A program made the translations under genes and the position numbers. The notes under the pieces were generated by a model. That model did not search any database. It worked only from the letters and a program-made list of their open reading frames with translations, and had not been told where the DNA came from. Below are positions 1 through 8,453 of a stretch of DNA of 64,000 bases, piece by piece (position 1 is the first letter of the stretch; each line of letters begins with the position of its first letter). Origin of the DNA: CAG-103 sp905215475 (lineage in GTDB: Bacteria; Bacillota; Clostridia; Oscillospirales; Oscillospiraceae); assembly GCA_905215475.1 (NCBI GenBank), contig CAJMPW010000004.1, positions 62,001-126,000 of the forward strand, read 5' to 3'.

Positions 1-294
1 GGCGGTGCGCTTGCGCCGCTCCTTTCCGGCGATGTCCGGGATGTAGGCGTGCTTGACCTGCGACGGGTCGATGGCGCCGCGCAGATAATTGCGGATGACA
101 AAGCCCGCGCCGTCACTGTCCGTGAGCACGATGATGCCGCGCGTTTCCGCCAGACGGCGCAGCAGCGCCAGCCGCTGGCTGTCATGAAAGATGCCGAAGC
201 CGGAGGTCTCAAGGATGGGCGCGTCGACGATCTGCGCGAGGGTATTTTTATCATATCGCCCTTCGACGATGATGGCCTCGCGGATGCGGATCAT
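1..294 (-). CDS. rnmV: Ribonuclease M5, N-terminal 98 residues (runs off window)
   Basis: Matures the 5S rRNA precursor in Gram-positive bacteria. The visible 98 residues form a TOPRIM domain: an early IIVEGRYDK motif with the catalytic Glu, then IVLTDSDGAG with the acidic metal-binding pair, then HAYIPDIAGKERRK, which is typical of RNase M5 rather than of DnaG or topoisomerase TOPRIM domains. The ATG overlaps the holA stop as ATGA, so the two are translationally coupled and rnmV is the distal gene of a comEC-holA-rnmV run. In many Firmicutes ksgA follows rnmV; that part lies outside the window. The C-terminal half is missing only because the window ends here. Confidence 0.9.
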   Translation of the reverse strand, partial: MIRIREAIIVEGRYDKNTLAQIVDAPILETSGFGIFHDSQRLALLRRLAETRGIIVLTDSDGAGFVIRNYLRGAIDPSQVKHAYIPDIAGKERRKRTA

Positions 295-1340
295 GCCGCA
301 CCTCCCACGGCGATGCGCAGCAGCAGCTCCTTGAGCAGCGCCACGTCATCCGCGCCGCTGCTTTTCATGGCAAAGTCCGCCTGCGCGCACAGGCGCACAG
401 CCTCCTCCAGCTGGCGGCCGGTAAATTTCCGTGCCGAGCGCAGGAGGTTTTCCGCGATAAAATCATACGGCACACCGAGCATCTCGCGCAGCTCACTCGT
501 GCCGATGCCGGCGCGGCGCGCAAGGCGGGCGGCGTAGAGCCTGCGCATCTGCTGACCGATGACGGCAAGCAGGAAGATCGGCGTGTTGTCCTTATCGGCC
601 AGCAGGTCTGCGAGGATGCGCATCGCGCCGTCATAGTCCTGATCGGCCAGGCAGTCGGTCATCTCATACATGACCGCCTCCGGAATACGCTGCGCCACGG
701 CGAGGATGTCCGCGCGCGTGACCGTATCGCCCTGCGCATAGGCCGCAATCTTGTCGATCTCCGGGATCATGGTGTTCATGAGACCGCCGGTGAAGAAGAT
801 GAGCTGGCGCGCATCCTCGGGCGAGATGTTTTTCCCGTGCGCGGCAAAGTGCTTGCCGACCCACTGCACGAGCGCAGGTTCCCCCTGCGCGGTAAACTGC
901 ACGAGCTGTCCGTTCTTTTTGAAGGCCTTGGTCGTCTTCAGGCGTCCGTCCGGCTCAAATGCCGTGTCCATGACGAACACGAGCGTGCAATAGTCCGGCA
1001 GGTCGCTGATGACCCGGATGAGTGTGTCGGCTTCTTCCTCGCGGCATTTATTCGTGTCATAGCCGCGCACCTCGACGAGTGTGCGCTCACTGAGAAACGG
1101 CACGGCGTCGATCGCATCGGCCAGCGCCTGAAAATCGAGCTCCGCGCCGTCAAAGCGGCGGTAGCTGAAATCGTCCTCCCCGCCGGGGATGCAGAGCTTT
1201 TTGAGCTGCAGCAGATACTGCTCTCGCAGATAATCCTCCCGTCCCCAGAGCAGATACAGGCATCCGGGACCCTGTTGGCGCAGCGCGCGCAGCTGCACTT
1301 TATAATCTTGAATATCCTGCTTCTTTTTTCCTTTAGCCAT
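291..1340 (-). CDS. holA: DNA polymerase III subunit delta (clamp-loader)
   Basis: Delta subunit of the clamp loader, which opens the sliding clamp during replication. 349 residues, the usual family length. After a short Lys-rich start it has the CLYLLWGREDYLREQYL segment (delta usually begins with a similar YLLxGxExxL helix), then the P-loop-like but degenerate domain I, and the C-terminal collar helices with FAMKSSGADDVALLKELLLRI, the family's common ending. The start ATG has a TGAGGAA ribosome-binding site. It lies 9 bp after comEC and overlaps rnmV by 4 bp; the comEC-holA order is widely conserved in Firmicutes. Assignment is secure. Confidence 0.93.
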   Translation of the reverse strand: MAKGKKKQDIQDYKVQLRALRQQGPGCLYLLWGREDYLREQYLLQLKKLCIPGGEDDFSYRRFDGAELDFQALADAIDAVPFLSERTLVEVRGYDTNKCREEEADTLIRVISDLPDYCTLVFVMDTAFEPDGRLKTTKAFKKNGQLVQFTAQGEPALVQWVGKHFAAHGKNISPEDARQLIFFTGGLMNTMIPEIDKIAAYAQGDTVTRADILAVAQRIPEAVMYEMTDCLADQDYDGAMRILADLLADKDNTPIFLLAVIGQQMRRLYAARLARRAGIGTSELREMLGVPYDFIAENLLRSARKFTGRQLEEAVRLCAQADFAMKSSGADDVALLKELLLRIAVGGAA

Positions 1341-1349
1341 AACGTTTCC

Positions 1350-3629
1350 TCACGAGAGATGCACCGTGACGTCGCCCATGCGGTCGGTGCGGTAAATGGG
1401 TATGTTGTGCGCCAGCAGGCGCGCAAGCGTCTCGGCCGTCGGGTGGCCGTAATGGTTGTAGCCGACGGAGATGATCGCAGCATCCGGCGCGATGGCATCG
1501 AGCCACGCGTCGCACGTCGAGTTCTTTGAGCCGTGGTGACCGACGAGCAGCAGCTCGATATCGGGATAGGTGCAGGCGGCAAGAAACTTTGCCTCCGCCG
1601 CACTGTCCACGTCGCCGGATATCAGGGTATCATAGGTGCCGATCGATGTCAGCACGATCATGCTGCCGTCCTCCTTCCCTGCGCACGGCTCGGGATACAG
1701 GTGCACCGTGATGCCGCCCGCCGTGAGCGTCTGCTCCGTATCCACGCGCACAACCGTCGTGCGGTGCTGCGCGGCAAGGGCGAGAATGTCGCTCAAGGGC
1801 GCTTTGGTCGTGTCTGCCTCTGCCGGGATCGCAAGCGTCCGCACCGGCAGCCAGTGCATCAGGCGCAGCACACCGTTTACGTGGTCATCATGCGGATGCG
1901 TGAGCACGAGCAGATCCAGACCGCGATGCCCCTGCGTGAGCAGCTTGTGCGCGGCGATGTCGCCGGGCTTCTCGGTCAGAAACCGGCCGCCGCAATCGAC
2001 CATCACGCAGCTGCGTCCGCTTGAAAAGACGACGCTCTGCCCCTGACTGACATCAAGCGCCGTGACCGTTGACGTGTGCCGCAGCTGCACGGCGCTGACC
2101 GTCAGCACCACGCACAGCGCCAGCACGCTGCACGCAGCCGGGATGCCCCGGTGCACGCGCCGGCGGCGCGAGATGACCCACGCTGCGCCGAACACGCCAT
2201 ACGTAAACACGAGCCACAGCACAACGCTGCGGTTTCCGGTAAAGAGCACCGCACCCGGGAGCTTGGAGAGCAGCTTTGCCACGGCGAGGATATAGCGCAG
2301 CGGCCACGCCGTCACCCAGGCGGCAGCCATGCCGCCCCACGCCCAAAAGAGGCCGAGCAGCGCTGTCAGATAGCAGCCGATGAACGCCGCCGGCAGCAGC
2401 CACAGGATCAGCAGGTTCGTGACCGGTGCGATGAGCGAAATGTTGCCGAAATGCAGCGCCGTGAGCGGCACGGTGAACACCATCGCGCCGACGGAGCTCG
2501 CCGTTGTGGCAATGAAGAAGGTGCGCACCCTGCGCCGCGGGCGCGAGAGCTTCATCCCCGCGGGCAGCAGACGCGCACTGAGCGCGCGGTGCAGCGCGCC
2601 GGACACGCAAAAGAGTCCCGCCATCGACGCAAACGAGAGCTGCAGGCTGACGCTTCCGGCGGCGAAGGGATTCGCCGCAAGCAAGATCGCCAGCGCCGTC
2701 AGCAGCGATGTCGGCGGGTCATTCTCCCGCCCGAGCAGCGGCGCAAACAGCACCAGCGCCGTCATAAACGCCGCGCGCAGCACCGAAGGACTGCCGCCCG
2801 CCATGACCGTAAACACGATCATCAGTGGCAGACCAATGATGGCGGTCGTGCGGCGGTTTCCGGTAAAGAGGCGCAAAAAGCCCAGCAGAAACGCCAGATG
2901 CAATCCCGAGACCGCGACCGTGTGCATGATGCCGGTCGTGCTCAGCGGGATGTCGAGGTCTTGCGCATAGAGCGCGGTCTTATCGCCGAGCATGAGCGCC
3001 TGCGCAAACGGCAGCACATCTGCCGGGAACACCGCCTGTGCGCTCGTCTTGAGCGCGTGGGCAACGGTTTTCGGCCAGTAGAGCCGGCTGTGTGACCAGA
3101 CGCCGGCATGCGTGAGCGAACCCTCCTTGACGTTTCCGATGAGATAGATGCCCTTGGAGGTATAGGCATCCGTCTCCGCTCCGTAACGGTGCGTCGACGC
3201 GCGGAGCTTGACCTCCGCCGTGATCTCATCGCCGGGGCGCAGCGCTGCCGCGTCCGCGTCGGAGACATAGAGCCGCGCTTTGCAGGACGGCACATCCGGG
3301 CTTGTGAGCAGCACAGTCAGCCCATAGCTGTGCTCATACGCAGCCGGGTACTCCGTTACCCGTCCGGCGACCGTCTGCAGCTCATCCGAGACGGCCTCAG
3401 CCGGCGTCAGCCGCGTGGCCGCAGCCACGGCATACCACCCGAAGCCGATCGCCGCCGACAGCAGCGCCAGCATCACACGGCGGCGCGGCGCACCCGGCAG
3501 CAGCAGCGCCGTGAGCGCAAGCACAATTGCTGCCAGCGCCGCCGGAAGCACCCAGTGTCCCGGCAGCAGAAAGTGCGCCAGAAAGATCGCAGCCGAAAAA
3601 CCGCCTGCGCAGTATGCCAGCTTTCGCAC
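1350..3629 (-). CDS. comEC: ComEC/Rec2 DNA-uptake channel with metallo-beta-lactamase domain
   Basis: Inner-membrane channel that imports single-stranded DNA during natural transformation. 759 residues. N-terminal hydrophobic segments (about residues 5-75), an OB-like soluble part (about 90-190), the polytopic Competence domain (about 210-490, containing ALMLGDKTAL and TGIMHTVAVSGLHLAF), then a C-terminal metallo-beta-lactamase domain with LTHPHDDHVNG (HxHxDH type) and VGHHGSKNST. All three parts are intact, so a working uptake channel is plausible, and dprA lies in the same window. The start is GTG, preceded by a run of nine Gs that must serve as the ribosome-binding site. A promoter (TTGTTC-17-TATAAT) sits about 30 bp upstream. 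No other com pilus genes are visible here. Confidence 0.93.
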   Translation of the reverse strand: MRKLAYCAGGFSAAIFLAHFLLPGHWVLPAALAAIVLALTALLLPGAPRRRVMLALLSAAIGFGWYAVAAATRLTPAEAVSDELQTVAGRVTEYPAAYEHSYGLTVLLTSPDVPSCKARLYVSDADAAALRPGDEITAEVKLRASTHRYGAETDAYTSKGIYLIGNVKEGSLTHAGVWSHSRLYWPKTVAHALKTSAQAVFPADVLPFAQALMLGDKTALYAQDLDIPLSTTGIMHTVAVSGLHLAFLLGFLRLFTGNRRTTAIIGLPLMIVFTVMAGGSPSVLRAAFMTALVLFAPLLGRENDPPTSLLTALAILLAANPFAAGSVSLQLSFASMAGLFCVSGALHRALSARLLPAGMKLSRPRRRVRTFFIATTASSVGAMVFTVPLTALHFGNISLIAPVTNLLILWLLPAAFIGCYLTALLGLFWAWGGMAAAWVTAWPLRYILAVAKLLSKLPGAVLFTGNRSVVLWLVFTYGVFGAAWVISRRRRVHRGIPAACSVLALCVVLTVSAVQLRHTSTVTALDVSQGQSVVFSSGRSCVMVDCGGRFLTEKPGDIAAHKLLTQGHRGLDLLVLTHPHDDHVNGVLRLMHWLPVRTLAIPAEADTTKAPLSDILALAAQHRTTVVRVDTEQTLTAGGITVHLYPEPCAGKEDGSMIVLTSIGTYDTLISGDVDSAAEAKFLAACTYPDIELLLVGHHGSKNSTCDAWLDAIAPDAAIISVGYNHYGHPTAETLARLLAHNIPIYRTDRMGDVTVHLS

Positions 3630-3636
3630 GCCGTCG

Positions 3637-3645
3637 CCCCCCCCC
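3637..3645 (-). repeat. G9 homopolymer at the comEC ribosome-binding site
   Basis: On the transcribed strand nine consecutive Gs lie 7 nt before the comEC GTG. No other Shine-Dalgarno-like sequence is present, so this tract is the likely ribosome-binding site. Homopolymers of this length can slip during replication; a change of length would alter spacing and strength of the site but not the reading frame. Confidence 0.6.
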
Positions 3646-3659
3646 TCTTTGCTGCAGAC

Positions 3660-3688
3660 ATTATAAACAAAATCGGCGGCCGGAACAA
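3660..3688 (-). promoter_or_regulatory. Probable vegetative promoter of comEC-holA-rnmV
   Basis: On the minus strand a TTGTTC -35 (3683-3688) and a perfect TATAAT -10 (3660-3665) are separated by exactly 17 bp. The element overlaps the stem of the terminator that ends the upstream HIT gene, so termination and initiation share the same DNA. Confidence 0.6.
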
Positions 3689-3701
3689 GTCCCGCCGCCG
3701 A
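3665..3701 (-). terminator. Rho-independent terminator after the HIT gene
   Basis: Minus-strand RNA folds TCGGCGGC against GCCGCCGA around a 13-nt loop, followed by a U-rich tail. It lies between the HIT stop (3713) and the comEC start (3629). Confidence 0.6.
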
Positions 3702-3712
3702 ATTTCGTTTGC

Positions 3713-4054
3713 TTACAGCAGCTTCTCGCCCATCGGCGCGCCGCCGAGGACGTGGAAGTGCAGATGGTGCACGGTCTGACCGGCATCGTCGCCGCAGTTG
3801 GAGATGACACGGTAGCCGCCGGTCAAGCCCTCCTGCGCGGCGAGCTTTGCGATGACCTCAAAGCACTTGGCGACCACGGCGGAATTATCCGCCGTGATGG
3901 ACGCGACTGCGTCGATGTGCTGCTTCGGGATCACAAGAAAATGCACCGGCATCTGGGGATTGATGTCACGAAATGCATAGACATCATCGTCATTGTACAG
4001 GCAGGTGGAAGGGATCTCCCCCGCCGCGATCTTACAAAACAGGCAATCACTCAT
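3713..4054 (-). CDS. HIT-family purine nucleoside phosphoramidase (HinT-like)
   Basis: Small nucleotide-binding hydrolase that cleaves AMP-lysine-type phosphoramidates and, in bacteria, can act on aminoacyl-AMP leaving synthetases. 113 residues, the normal length. It starts with the CLFCKIxxGEIP motif and a pair of Cys typical of zinc-containing HITs, and ends with the histidine triad HHLHFHVLGG (residues about 95-104). It lies 13 bp after alaS and has a strong AAGGAGG site, so it is probably cotranscribed with alaS. The link to a tRNA synthetase fits the known HinT activity on aminoacyl adenylates, but that is inference. Confidence 0.92.
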   Translation of the reverse strand: MSDCLFCKIAAGEIPSTCLYNDDDVYAFRDINPQMPVHFLVIPKQHIDAVASITADNSAVVAKCFEVIAKLAAQEGLTGGYRVISNCGDDAGQTVHHLHFHVLGGAPMGEKLL

Positions 4055-4067
4055 GATGAAATCCTCC

Positions 4068-6710
4068 TTACAGTCCCAGCTTTTGCGCTACGAAATCGTC
4101 CACGATGGCCAGCGCGTCGTCGATCTTGAGCACCTCGCTGCCGCCGCCCATGGCGGAGTCCGGCTTGCCGCCGCCCTTACCGCCGGCGACCGCTGACACC
4201 GCACGTACCAGATCGCCCGCACGGATGCCCCTGGCAACGGCGTTCTTGCCGCAGACGGCAACGAACGTCACCTTGCTCTCTGTCGCCGTGGCGAGCACCG
4301 CGACTGTGTCGGGGTCTTTGTCGCGCAGGAAATCGCCGAGCTTGCGCAGGTCGCCGGCCTCAAGATCGGTGCGCGTGGTCGTGATGACCTTGATGCCGCC
4401 GATGTTCTTCGAGGCGTAGAGGAAGCGCTCCACGTCACTGTGCAGGATCTTCTCCTTCATGCGCTCAACGCTCTGGCGCGCCTCCTTGAGCTCCGATGCA
4501 AAACTCTTGGCCTTGGCAAGAATGTCCACCGGCTTTGCGTGCAGCACCTCGGCCGCAGCGTACAGGCGGCGGTTGACCGCCTCCATCTCGTGCAGGTAGG
4601 CCTTGCCGGTGATCGCCTCGATGCGGCGCACGCCGGACGCGACCGAGCTCTCGCCCGTGATGCGGAACGGACCGACCTTTGCGGTATTGTCCACGTGCGT
4701 GCCGCCGCAGAGCTCCACGGACTTGCCGCCCATGTTCACGACGCGCACGACATCGCCGTACTTCTCGCTGAAGAGCGCCGTCGCACCGGCAGCCTTCGCC
4801 TGCTCCATGCTCATCTCGGACACGGTGACATCCATGCCGTCGAGGATCCAGTCGCTGACGATCTCGTTGATGCGCTGCAGCTCATCGGGCGTGACAGCCG
4901 AAAAATGCGTCAGGTCAAAGCGCAGGTGATCCGGCTCGACGAGCGAGCCCGCCTGATGCACATGGTCGCCCAGCACCTCGCGCAGCGCAGCCTGCAGCAG
5001 ATGCGTGGCAGAGTGCGCGCGCATGATCGCCTTGCGGCGGTCGGTGTCGATGCGCGCCGTGACGGTCTGCTCGACCTGCAGGCGGCCGGAGCGCAGCACA
5101 CCATGGTGCAGGAACTTGCCAGCCTTGTCTTTCTGGACATCCGTCACCTCAAAGAGCGCATCGTCGGCCGCAATGACGCCATGGTCGGCCACCTGACCGC
5201 CCATCTCGGCGTAAAACGGCGTGCGCTCGAGCACGAGCACGCCCTGCTTGCCGGCGTCAATCTCCGAGCAGACCTCGCCGTCGCAGACGATGGCAAGGAT
5301 CGTGCTCTGATCCTCCGTGCGGTCATAGCCGGTGAACTGCGTCGACGTCGGGTCGAGACCGAGATCCACACCGGCCCACGCCAGATCGCCGAGCGCCTCG
5401 CGCGCTTTTCTTGCGCGCACACGCTGCTGCTCCATGAGCTCGCGGAACGCATCCTCGTCCACGGTCATGTCCTGCTCCTGCACCATCTCGCGGGTCAGGT
5501 CGATCGGGAAGCCGTAGGTGTCATAGAGCTTGAACGCATCCGCGCCGGAGAACACGCGCTCGCCCTTGGCCTTGTGCTCGGCGAGCAGGTCGGAGAAAAT
5601 ATGCATGCCGGCATCGATGGTCTTGGCGAAGTTCTCCTCCTCGTTGCGGATGACGCGGGTGATATACGCCTGCTTCTCGCGCAGCTCGGGATACTGGCAC
5701 TCGTTTTCGTGCACGACCATATCCACGACCTGATACAAAAACGGCTCGTTGACGCCGAGGAGCTTTCCGTGGCGTGCAGCGCGGCGCAGCAGGCGGCGCA
5801 GCACATAGCCGCGTCCCTCGTTCGAGGGCAGGATGCCGTCCGCGATCATCATGACGGAGGCACGGATGTGGTCGGTGATGACGCGCAGGGACACGTCGGT
5901 CTTATGACTGTCGCCATAGTGTGCGCCGGTGATCTCGCTGACCTTGCGCGTGATGTTCATGACGGTATCGACGTCGAACAGCGAATCCACGCCCTGGCAG
6001 ACGACGGCCAGACGCTCCAGGCCCATACCGGTATCGATGTTCTTCTGAATGAGGTCGGAGTAGTTGCCGTTACCGTCATTGTCAAACTGGGAAAAGACGT
6101 TGTTCCAGACCTCCATATAGCGGTCGCAGTCGCAGCCGGGCGCACAGTCCGGCTTGCCGCAGCCGTATTCCTCACCGCGGTCAAAATAGATCTCCGAGCA
6201 CGGGCCGCACGGACCGGAGCCGTGCTCCCAGAAGTTATCCTCCTTGCCGAGACGCGTGATGCGGCGCTCGGGGATGCCGATCTCGTCGCGCCAGATGTTG
6301 AACGCCTCGTCGTCCTTTTCATACACGGACGGATAGAGCCGCTCGGGATCGAGGCCGACCCACTCCGGACTCGTCAAAAACTCCCACGACCAGGCAATGG
6401 CCTCGTGCTTGAAATAGTCGCCGAAGGAGAAGTTGCCGAGCATCTCAAAATACGTGCCGTGACGCGCCGTCTTGCCGATGTTTTCAATGTCACCGGTGCG
6501 GATGCACTTCTGGCAGGTGCAGATGCGGTGGCGCGGCGGCTCCTTGTCGCCCTTGAAGTAGGGCTTCATCGGCGCCATGCCGGAGTTGATGAGCAGCAGA
6601 CTTGCATCGTCCTGCGGGATGAGCGAAAAGCTCGGCAGACGCAGGTGCTCCTTCGTCTCGAAAAAGCGCAGGAACATCTCGCGCAGTTCATTCAGACCAT
6701 AAGATTTCAT
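4068..6710 (-). CDS. alaS: Alanyl-tRNA synthetase
   Basis: Charges tRNA-Ala and edits mischarged Ser/Gly. 880 residues, full length. Class II catalytic core at the N-terminus (EMFLRFFETKEHLRLPS, then the GMAPMKPYF region), tRNA-recognition middle domain, editing domain with RAHSATHLL (HxxxH zinc ligands) and CGGTHVDNT, and the C-Ala domain with a Gly-rich GGKGGGKPDSAMGGG segment close to the end. It follows a small zinc-ribbon gene by 27 bp, with GGAGG before its ATG. Expression is presumably governed by the T-box leader upstream of that gene, which would lower transcription when tRNA-Ala is charged. Confidence 0.98.
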   Translation of the reverse strand: MKSYGLNELREMFLRFFETKEHLRLPSFSLIPQDDASLLLINSGMAPMKPYFKGDKEPPRHRICTCQKCIRTGDIENIGKTARHGTYFEMLGNFSFGDYFKHEAIAWSWEFLTSPEWVGLDPERLYPSVYEKDDEAFNIWRDEIGIPERRITRLGKEDNFWEHGSGPCGPCSEIYFDRGEEYGCGKPDCAPGCDCDRYMEVWNNVFSQFDNDGNGNYSDLIQKNIDTGMGLERLAVVCQGVDSLFDVDTVMNITRKVSEITGAHYGDSHKTDVSLRVITDHIRASVMMIADGILPSNEGRGYVLRRLLRRAARHGKLLGVNEPFLYQVVDMVVHENECQYPELREKQAYITRVIRNEEENFAKTIDAGMHIFSDLLAEHKAKGERVFSGADAFKLYDTYGFPIDLTREMVQEQDMTVDEDAFRELMEQQRVRARKAREALGDLAWAGVDLGLDPTSTQFTGYDRTEDQSTILAIVCDGEVCSEIDAGKQGVLVLERTPFYAEMGGQVADHGVIAADDALFEVTDVQKDKAGKFLHHGVLRSGRLQVEQTVTARIDTDRRKAIMRAHSATHLLQAALREVLGDHVHQAGSLVEPDHLRFDLTHFSAVTPDELQRINEIVSDWILDGMDVTVSEMSMEQAKAAGATALFSEKYGDVVRVVNMGGKSVELCGGTHVDNTAKVGPFRITGESSVASGVRRIEAITGKAYLHEMEAVNRRLYAAAEVLHAKPVDILAKAKSFASELKEARQSVERMKEKILHSDVERFLYASKNIGGIKVITTTRTDLEAGDLRKLGDFLRDKDPDTVAVLATATESKVTFVAVCGKNAVARGIRAGDLVRAVSAVAGGKGGGKPDSAMGGGSEVLKIDDALAIVDDFVAQKLGL

Positions 6711-6737
6711 ATCATCTATCCTCCAATTGTGTTTGCT

Positions 6738-6944
6738 TCATTCGTTTTTCAGCCGCTCGGACAGGCTGGGTGCGTCCGCGCGATAAAACTCCAGCTTGCC
6801 GCAGGACTTGCAGGCATAAATATCGACCTCGAGCGCGCCGGAAAAGAGGTTGGACAGGTGGCCGGTGAAAAAGCCGTATTGCCCAAGCTGCAGGGATTCA
6901 TGACCCAGATGCTCCATCTCGCCGTTACAACGCAGACATTTCAT
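6738..6944 (-). CDS. Small two-CxxC zinc-ribbon protein, function unknown
   Basis: 68 residues. It starts MKCLRCNGEMEHLG and has a second CxxC (ACKSCGKLEFYR) about 45 residues later, so it probably folds as a single zinc ribbon; the spacing and the FYR after the second pair resemble nucleic-acid-binding zinc-ribbon proteins of the DUF2082 kind, which is a tentative match. A longer frame begins 39 bp upstream, but the ATG at 6944 is chosen because GAGGAGG lies directly before it and the extra residues would come from the T-box terminator region. It is the first gene after the T-box and precedes alaS, so its level should follow tRNA-Ala charging. No function can be assigned. Confidence 0.75.
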   Translation of the reverse strand: MKCLRCNGEMEHLGHESLQLGQYGFFTGHLSNLFSGALEVDIYACKSCGKLEFYRADAPSLSERLKNE

Positions 6945-6956
6945 ATATACCTCCTC

Positions 6957-6995
6957 AAAAAAAGATGCCTCCGCCCCATACACAGGGGCGAAGGC
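6957..6995 (-). terminator. T-box intrinsic terminator
   Basis: On the minus strand GCCTTCGCCCC pairs with GGGGCGGAGGC around a short loop and is followed by seven Us (6957-6963). It competes with the antiterminator that contains the GGTGGTACC motif just upstream. Confidence 0.85.
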
Positions 6996-7195
6996 AATCT
7001 GCTTTCACGGTACCACCCTGATTGCCGCTCGCGCGGCGTCTCAAGTCGTCCTTAACGCGGACACACGTCCCGGTCGTCCCGGGCCGCTCCGAAGCGGCCG
7101 CCATGCCGCCGGCCGAAGGGCTTCCACCATCCCCTTCTCTCTGATGACCGGGTGCTGCACAGCTTTTCTCCATCACAGCGTTATCGTCTGGATTT
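6957..7195 (-). ncRNA. T-box leader (alanine type) controlling the zinc-ribbon gene and alaS
   Basis: The minus-strand leader has a Stem I region with an AGAGAG motif followed by a GATGGTGG segment, and the conserved antiterminator sequence CAGGGTGGTACCGTG (7006-7020), which pairs with the acceptor end of uncharged tRNA. A strong GC-rich terminator follows. Because alaS is the downstream synthetase, the cognate tRNA is inferred to be tRNA-Ala; I could not fix the specifier codon with confidence, though several GCN triplets occur on the 3' side of Stem I. Known T-boxes allow readthrough when uncharged tRNA binds. Confidence 0.9.
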
Positions 7196-8440
7196 TTATA
7201 TTTTACCACATTCGAGCCGGATGTCAACCGTTTCTGCAGGCAATTTCCGGCGGATGAGCGACAGCGGCGCAGCGGCGCACGGCAGCGGCATGGTAAAGCG
7301 CTGCATCGGGTGCGGCACGGTCTCGAGCGGCAGGCCGTCGGCGTCGCGCAGCGCCTCGGCCGTGAAGGTCACAGGCGGCGCGGCGTTTGTGATGAGCTCG
7401 AGCGTATCACCGGCGCAGAACTTGTTGCGCTGTGTCAGCACGGCGCGTCCGTCCGGCGCGGTACCCTCCACGACGGCGCAGACCTCAGCCCCGGCAAAGT
7501 AGGCGGAGTTCGCCGTATACTGTCCCGGCTCACCAAAGTAAAAGCCGGTGCTGTACGGGCGGTGGCTGATCTGCAGCACCTCGCGCTGCCAGACCGGGTC
7601 GAGCGGGCGGCCGGCGAGCGCATCATCCAGTGCGTGGCGGTAAGCATTCGTGACCGCGCCGACATAGTAAGCGCTCTTGGTGCGCCCCTCGATCTTCAGA
7701 CTCGTGATGCCTGCATCGAGCAGCGCGGGCAGATGCTCGATCATGCACATATCGCGGGAGTTAAAGATATACGTCCCCCGTTCGTCCTCTGTAATATCGA
7801 ACACCTGACCGGGGCGCTTGGCCTCCGTGAGACCGTACTGCCAGCGGCAGGGCTGCGCGCAGCGGCCGCGGTTGGCATCGCGCCCGGTGAGGTAGTTCGA
7901 CAGCAGGCAGCGGCCGGAAAACGACACGCACATCGCCCCGTGGACGAACGCCTCAAGCTCCAGCTCCGGCGGCGTGTTGGCGCGGATGGTGCGGATCTCG
8001 GCAAGCGACAGCTCGCGCGCGAGCACGACCCGCTGCGCGCCGAGATCGTACAGCGCTGCGGCGGCGGCCGAATTGACCACGCCGAACTGCGTGCTCACGT
8101 GCAGCGCCACATGGGGCGCATGGCGCTTGGCCAGCGTGATCACGCCGAGGTCGGCCGCGATGATCGCGTCCACGCCCGCATCGTCGAGCAGCTCGAGATA
8201 CGCGGGCAGCTGCGCCATCTCGTCATCGCGCGGCAAGGTATTGCACGTCACGTGCACGGCAGCGCCCTGCGCGTGCGCAAGCTGCACGGCGGCGCGGATC
8301 CCGTCCGGCGTGAAGTTTTCCGCACCGGCGCGCATACCAAACTGCGCCCCGGCGAGATACACTGCGTCCGCGCCGAAATGGAGCGCCATTTGCAGGCGCT
8401 CCAGATCTCCGGCGGGGCACAACAATTCCGGTTTGTTCAT
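7196..8440 (-). CDS. Peptidase U32-family protein, TrhP/RlhA-like RNA hydroxylation factor
   Basis: 414 residues. The N-terminus MNKPELLCPAGDLERL and the segment EAFVHGAMCVSFSGRCLLSNY with downstream RGRCAQPCRW are the hallmarks of U32 proteins, with conserved Cys that bind an iron-sulfur cluster. Despite the name, characterised members (TrhP in tRNA, RlhA in 23S rRNA) install 5-hydroxy groups on RNA using prephenate. Which RNA this one modifies cannot be told from sequence. The ATG at 8440 is chosen over a longer frame because of the GGAGGGG site before it and because the extension would overlap mltG. It follows mltG by 13 bp. Confidence 0.85.
   Translation of the reverse strand: MNKPELLCPAGDLERLQMALHFGADAVYLAGAQFGMRAGAENFTPDGIRAAVQLAHAQGAAVHVTCNTLPRDDEMAQLPAYLELLDDAGVDAIIAADLGVITLAKRHAPHVALHVSTQFGVVNSAAAAALYDLGAQRVVLARELSLAEIRTIRANTPPELELEAFVHGAMCVSFSGRCLLSNYLTGRDANRGRCAQPCRWQYGLTEAKRPGQVFDITEDERGTYIFNSRDMCMIEHLPALLDAGITSLKIEGRTKSAYYVGAVTNAYRHALDDALAGRPLDPVWQREVLQISHRPYSTGFYFGEPGQYTANSAYFAGAEVCAVVEGTAPDGRAVLTQRNKFCAGDTLELITNAAPPVTFTAEALRDADGLPLETVPHPMQRFTMPLPCAAAPLSLIRRKLPAETVDIRLECGKI
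7200..7227 (-). promoter_or_regulatory. Promoter of the alaS T-box transcript, inside the U32 gene
   Basis: Minus-strand TTGACA (7222-7227) and TAAAAT (7200-7205) separated by 16 bp. It lies within the last codons of the upstream U32-family gene (stop at 7196), so the T-box leader begins right after that gene ends. Confidence 0.8.
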
Positions 8441-8453
8441 GCCACCCCTCCGC

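Noticed and set aside
4440..7055. An 871-codon plus-strand frame opposite alaS
   Set aside because: Shadow of alaS and the T-box; no ribosome-binding site or recognisable motif.
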